A stretch of 7,364 nt of DNA, taken from positions 1 to 7,364 of the forward strand of contig DXCD01000134.1 in assembly GCA_019116185.1 (NCBI GenBank). Reading direction: 5' to 3'. The position numbers and the translations under genes are program-made. The notes below the pieces were generated by a model that did not search any database, was not told where the DNA came from, and worked only from the letters and a program-made list of their open reading frames with translations. Shown one piece after another: positions 5,616 through 7,364 of this stretch. Source of the DNA: Candidatus Mediterraneibacter stercorigallinarum (GTDB lineage: Bacteria > Bacillota > Clostridia > Lachnospirales > Lachnospiraceae). Position 1 is the first letter of the stretch, and the number at the start of each line of letters is the position of its first letter.

Positions 5616-7247
5616 CTACTGCGCCATTTCTTTATACTGCTGCGCAATATTCAGCGTATGGTCGCCCATACGTTCAAAATCCGTCAGGACCTCAGAGAAC
5701 ACAATACCGCCCTGCGGCTTACATTTTCCTTTCTTAAGACGCTGGAGCTGCTTTTTAAAATACTTGTCGCGCATGTCGTCATTTTTCTGTTCCATTACAA
5801 CGGCCCTGCTCAACACATCATTCACATTCTGCGGCGTAACGTCTTTGACATTGTCCAGGGCGCTCATGCACTGCTTTTTCATCTCATCCAGCTCTTCCAG
5901 GACATTTTCCGAGAACTGCTGATCCCATTTTTTCATGTCATCCGCATACCCGGCAAGATTGACCGCATGGTCGCCGATCCGTTCCAGATTGCTGATAATA
6001 ACATAATAACCATTGATCTGGATGGAGTCTGACGTAGATTTCTCGCTGCTCATCAGACTTACTATGTACTCTGATATTCCTTTGTTGAGGAAATCGATAT
6101 ACTCTTCTCTCTCTGAAATCTTCTGGCGCAGCTTTTCATCATAATTGATCAAGAGGCTGAAGGCGTCGTCAATGTTTTTTGACACCATTCCCTGCATGCG
6201 TCCTACTTCATCACGCACCTGGGATACCGCGACCGCGCTGTGTCCGATGGCATAGGAAGACTCAAACGGGCGGATGTATTTCAGGCGCAGTTCCTCGTCA
6301 TCCTCTTTCTTGCTGTCCGGAAGGATATGCGTCGCTGCTTTTGCCATATATGTACCAAACGGAAGCAGGATCAATGTGGTCACAATATTAAAGATCGTGT
6401 GCGCGTTCGCGATCTGCGCCACCGGATCTCCCGGCGTAAGCGACTCGACCAGCTCCACATAAGATGTTGTCATACAAATGATCGTAAATATCGTTGTACC
6501 GATAATATTAAACATCAGGTGAATCACTGTTGTCCTTCTGGCGTTGACCTTTGTCCCGATCGACGCGAGGACCGCTGTGATACACGTACCGATATTCTGT
6601 CCGAACAGTACGTATACCGCGCTGGACAGAGGGATCATCCCTGTCGCGGCCAGAGCCTGAAGAATCCCCACTGACGCGGAAGATGACTGGATAACAGCCG
6701 TAAACACCGCGCCGACAAGAATGCCGATCAGCGGATTGCTGAACTGTGTCATCAGATTAATAAATGCCTCCGAGTTCTGAAGCGGTTCCATTGCAGCCCC
6801 CATCATGTCCATTCCCATGAACAGGACACCCAGTCCTGCGAAAATGCTGCTGATATGGTGTACGCGCTCACTCTTGACAAACATGATAGCGCCCACTCCG
6901 ACAATAGCGAAGATCGGGGCAATCGCGCCGATATCAAGGGCGATAAGCTGTCCGGTGATAGTAGTTCCGATATTGGCTCCCATGATCACCCACACAGCCT
7001 GGTTCAGCGTCATAAGCCCTGAGTTTACGAATCCCACGACCATAACCGTGGTGGCAGAAGATGACTGGATGACTGCCGTGATCACCGCGCCAACAAGCAC
7101 ACCCTTAATACGGTTAGATGTCAGTTTCTCAAGAATCGATTTCATCTTGTTGCCGGCGGCAGCCTCCAGGCCGGTGCTCATCATCTGCATACCATACAGG
7201 AAGAGAGCGAGTCCGCCCAACAAAGAGAGTACGTCTGTTATCCCCAT
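5616..7247 (-). CDS. Na/Pi cotransporter family protein with C-terminal PhoU-like domain
   Basis: A 543-residue membrane protein of the NptA/PNaS family (Na+-coupled phosphate transport, TC 2.A.58 type). The membrane part, about 1-310, is an internal duplication. Repeat one carries GAVITAVIQSSSATT with QSSSA at 61-65 and GANIGTT at 90-96. Repeat two carries GAVFTAVIQSSSAS with QSSSA at 187-191 and GQNIGT at 216-221. QSSS motifs are the family signature and line the substrate path. Residues from about 335 to 543 are a cytoplasmic helical PhoU-like domain with two metal-binding-type motifs, ERIGDHAVN (422-430) and ERMGDHTLN (525-533). This is the usual bacterial two-domain form, and the length is typical. 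The ATG at 7247 has AGGAG eight bases upstream. Phosphate as substrate is inferred from the family; some members may move other anions or act in phosphate signalling. It appears to be monocistronic, ending at the spoVT leader hairpin. Confidence 0.94.
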   Translation of the reverse strand: MGITDVLSLLGGLALFLYGMQMMSTGLEAAAGNKMKSILEKLTSNRIKGVLVGAVITAVIQSSSATTVMVVGFVNSGLMTLNQAVWVIMGANIGTTITGQLIALDIGAIAPIFAIVGVGAIMFVKSERVHHISSIFAGLGVLFMGMDMMGAAMEPLQNSEAFINLMTQFSNPLIGILVGAVFTAVIQSSSASVGILQALAATGMIPLSSAVYVLFGQNIGTCITAVLASIGTKVNARRTTVIHLMFNIIGTTIFTIICMTTSYVELVESLTPGDPVAQIANAHTIFNIVTTLILLPFGTYMAKAATHILPDSKKEDDEELRLKYIRPFESSYAIGHSAVAVSQVRDEVGRMQGMVSKNIDDAFSLLINYDEKLRQKISEREEYIDFLNKGISEYIVSLMSSEKSTSDSIQINGYYVIISNLERIGDHAVNLAGYADDMKKWDQQFSENVLEELDEMKKQCMSALDNVKDVTPQNVNDVLSRAVVMEQKNDDMRDKYFKKQLQRLKKGKCKPQGGIVFSEVLTDFERMGDHTLNIAQQYKEMAQ

Positions 7248-7274
7248 TACTCTTTCTCCTTTGCATAATCGTCT

Positions 7275-7312
7275 TAATTTTTCGGTATATAATTTTCTGT
7301 AAATAATTTTTC
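7275..7312 (-). repeat. Three A/T-rich direct repeats in the leader of the Na/Pi gene
   Basis: On the minus strand GAAAAATTA occurs at 7312-7304 and 7283-7275, with a one-base-shorter GAAAATTA at 7297-7290. The spacing is about 14-15 bp, between the predicted promoter and the ribosome binding site. Direct repeats at regular spacing can be activator or repressor sites, but the period is not the 11 bp of PhoP/PhoB boxes, and the region is A/T-rich overall. Confidence 0.4.
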
Positions 7313-7333
7313 GTGCATCAACGCACTATTTTT

Positions 7334-7362
7334 AAACTAACATGGGCATTACTGCATGTCAA
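7334..7362 (-). promoter_or_regulatory. Probable promoter of the Na/Pi cotransporter gene
   Basis: On the minus strand a perfect TTGACA (7362-7357) is followed by a 17-bp spacer ending in TGT and a poor -10, TAGTTT (7339-7334). The TGn just before the -10 gives extended -10 character. Transcription would start near 7327, leaving an untranslated leader of about 80 nt. The -10 matches only 3 of 6 bases, so the call rests mainly on the -35, the spacing and the TGn. Confidence 0.45.
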
Positions 7363-7364
7363 TT

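Noticed and set aside
4280..5737. 485-codon plus-strand open frame running antisense to scfA, the TIGR04086-like gene and spoVT
   Set aside because: It crosses three convincing minus-strand genes and the spoVT leader hairpin, has a His/Cys/Ser/Gln-rich composition with no recognisable domain, and lacks a ribosome binding site. It is a by-product of the codon bias of the real genes.
7307..7323. GTGC-GTTGAT-GCAC partial dyad before the Na/Pi gene
   Set aside because: Only four pairs flank a short spacer; too weak to call a hairpin or an operator.
1..7364. CRISPR arrays, tRNA or rRNA genes, riboswitches
   Set aside because: No regularly spaced long repeats, no cloverleaf, no rRNA-like stretches and no recognisable riboswitch core were seen; the gaps between genes are all under 120 nt.

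Overview
The window looks like the chromosome of a spore-forming, mid-GC clostridium, most likely of the Lachnospiraceae. Three things suggest this: a near-canonical SCIFF ranthipeptide gene with its radical-SAM maturase (a class hallmark of Clostridia), a stage V sporulation regulator SpoVT, and strong AGGAGG-type ribosome binding sites. Every real gene lies on the minus strand, so transcription runs from high to low coordinates. No rRNA, tRNA, CRISPR array or intact mobile element is visible.

Layout in the direction of transcription. (1) 7247-5616: a Na+/phosphate cotransporter-family membrane protein with a C-terminal PhoU-like domain, preceded by a probable promoter at the window edge and three A/T-rich direct repeats. 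(2) 5503-4961: spoVT. The 112-nt gap before it holds a 30-bp interrupted hairpin whose 3' arm contains the spoVT Shine-Dalgarno and whose 5' arm contains a good match to a forespore sigma-G promoter. (3) 4843-4457: a four-helix membrane protein resembling the TIGR04086 family. (4) 4377-4234: scfA, a 47-residue SCIFF precursor peptide with its own extended -10 promoter. (5) 4114-2693: scfB, the radical SAM/SPASM SCIFF maturase, with a GTG start and a 119-nt leader rich in dyad symmetry. (6) 2656-191: secDF, a fused SecD-SecF accessory subunit of the Sec translocase, 36 nt after scfB. (7) 150-1: a 5'-truncated fragment of what looks like a CPBP-type (Abi) membrane protease, overlapped by a hairpin that probably terminates the scfA-scfB-secDF transcript.

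How the parts fit: scfA, scfB and secDF form one apparent operon. A peptide is made, ScfB installs thioether cross-links in it, and the third gene is a general protein-export component. No dedicated exporter or protease lies in the window, so any link between the peptide and Sec is inference from gene order. spoVT and the phosphate-transport gene look like separate transcription units.

The most interesting structure that ordinary annotation would miss is the spoVT leader. Read-through RNA from the upstream gene should fold the spoVT ribosome binding site into a stem. RNA starting at the predicted sigma-G promoter lacks the sequestering arm. This would restrict SpoVT synthesis to transcripts made in the forespore.
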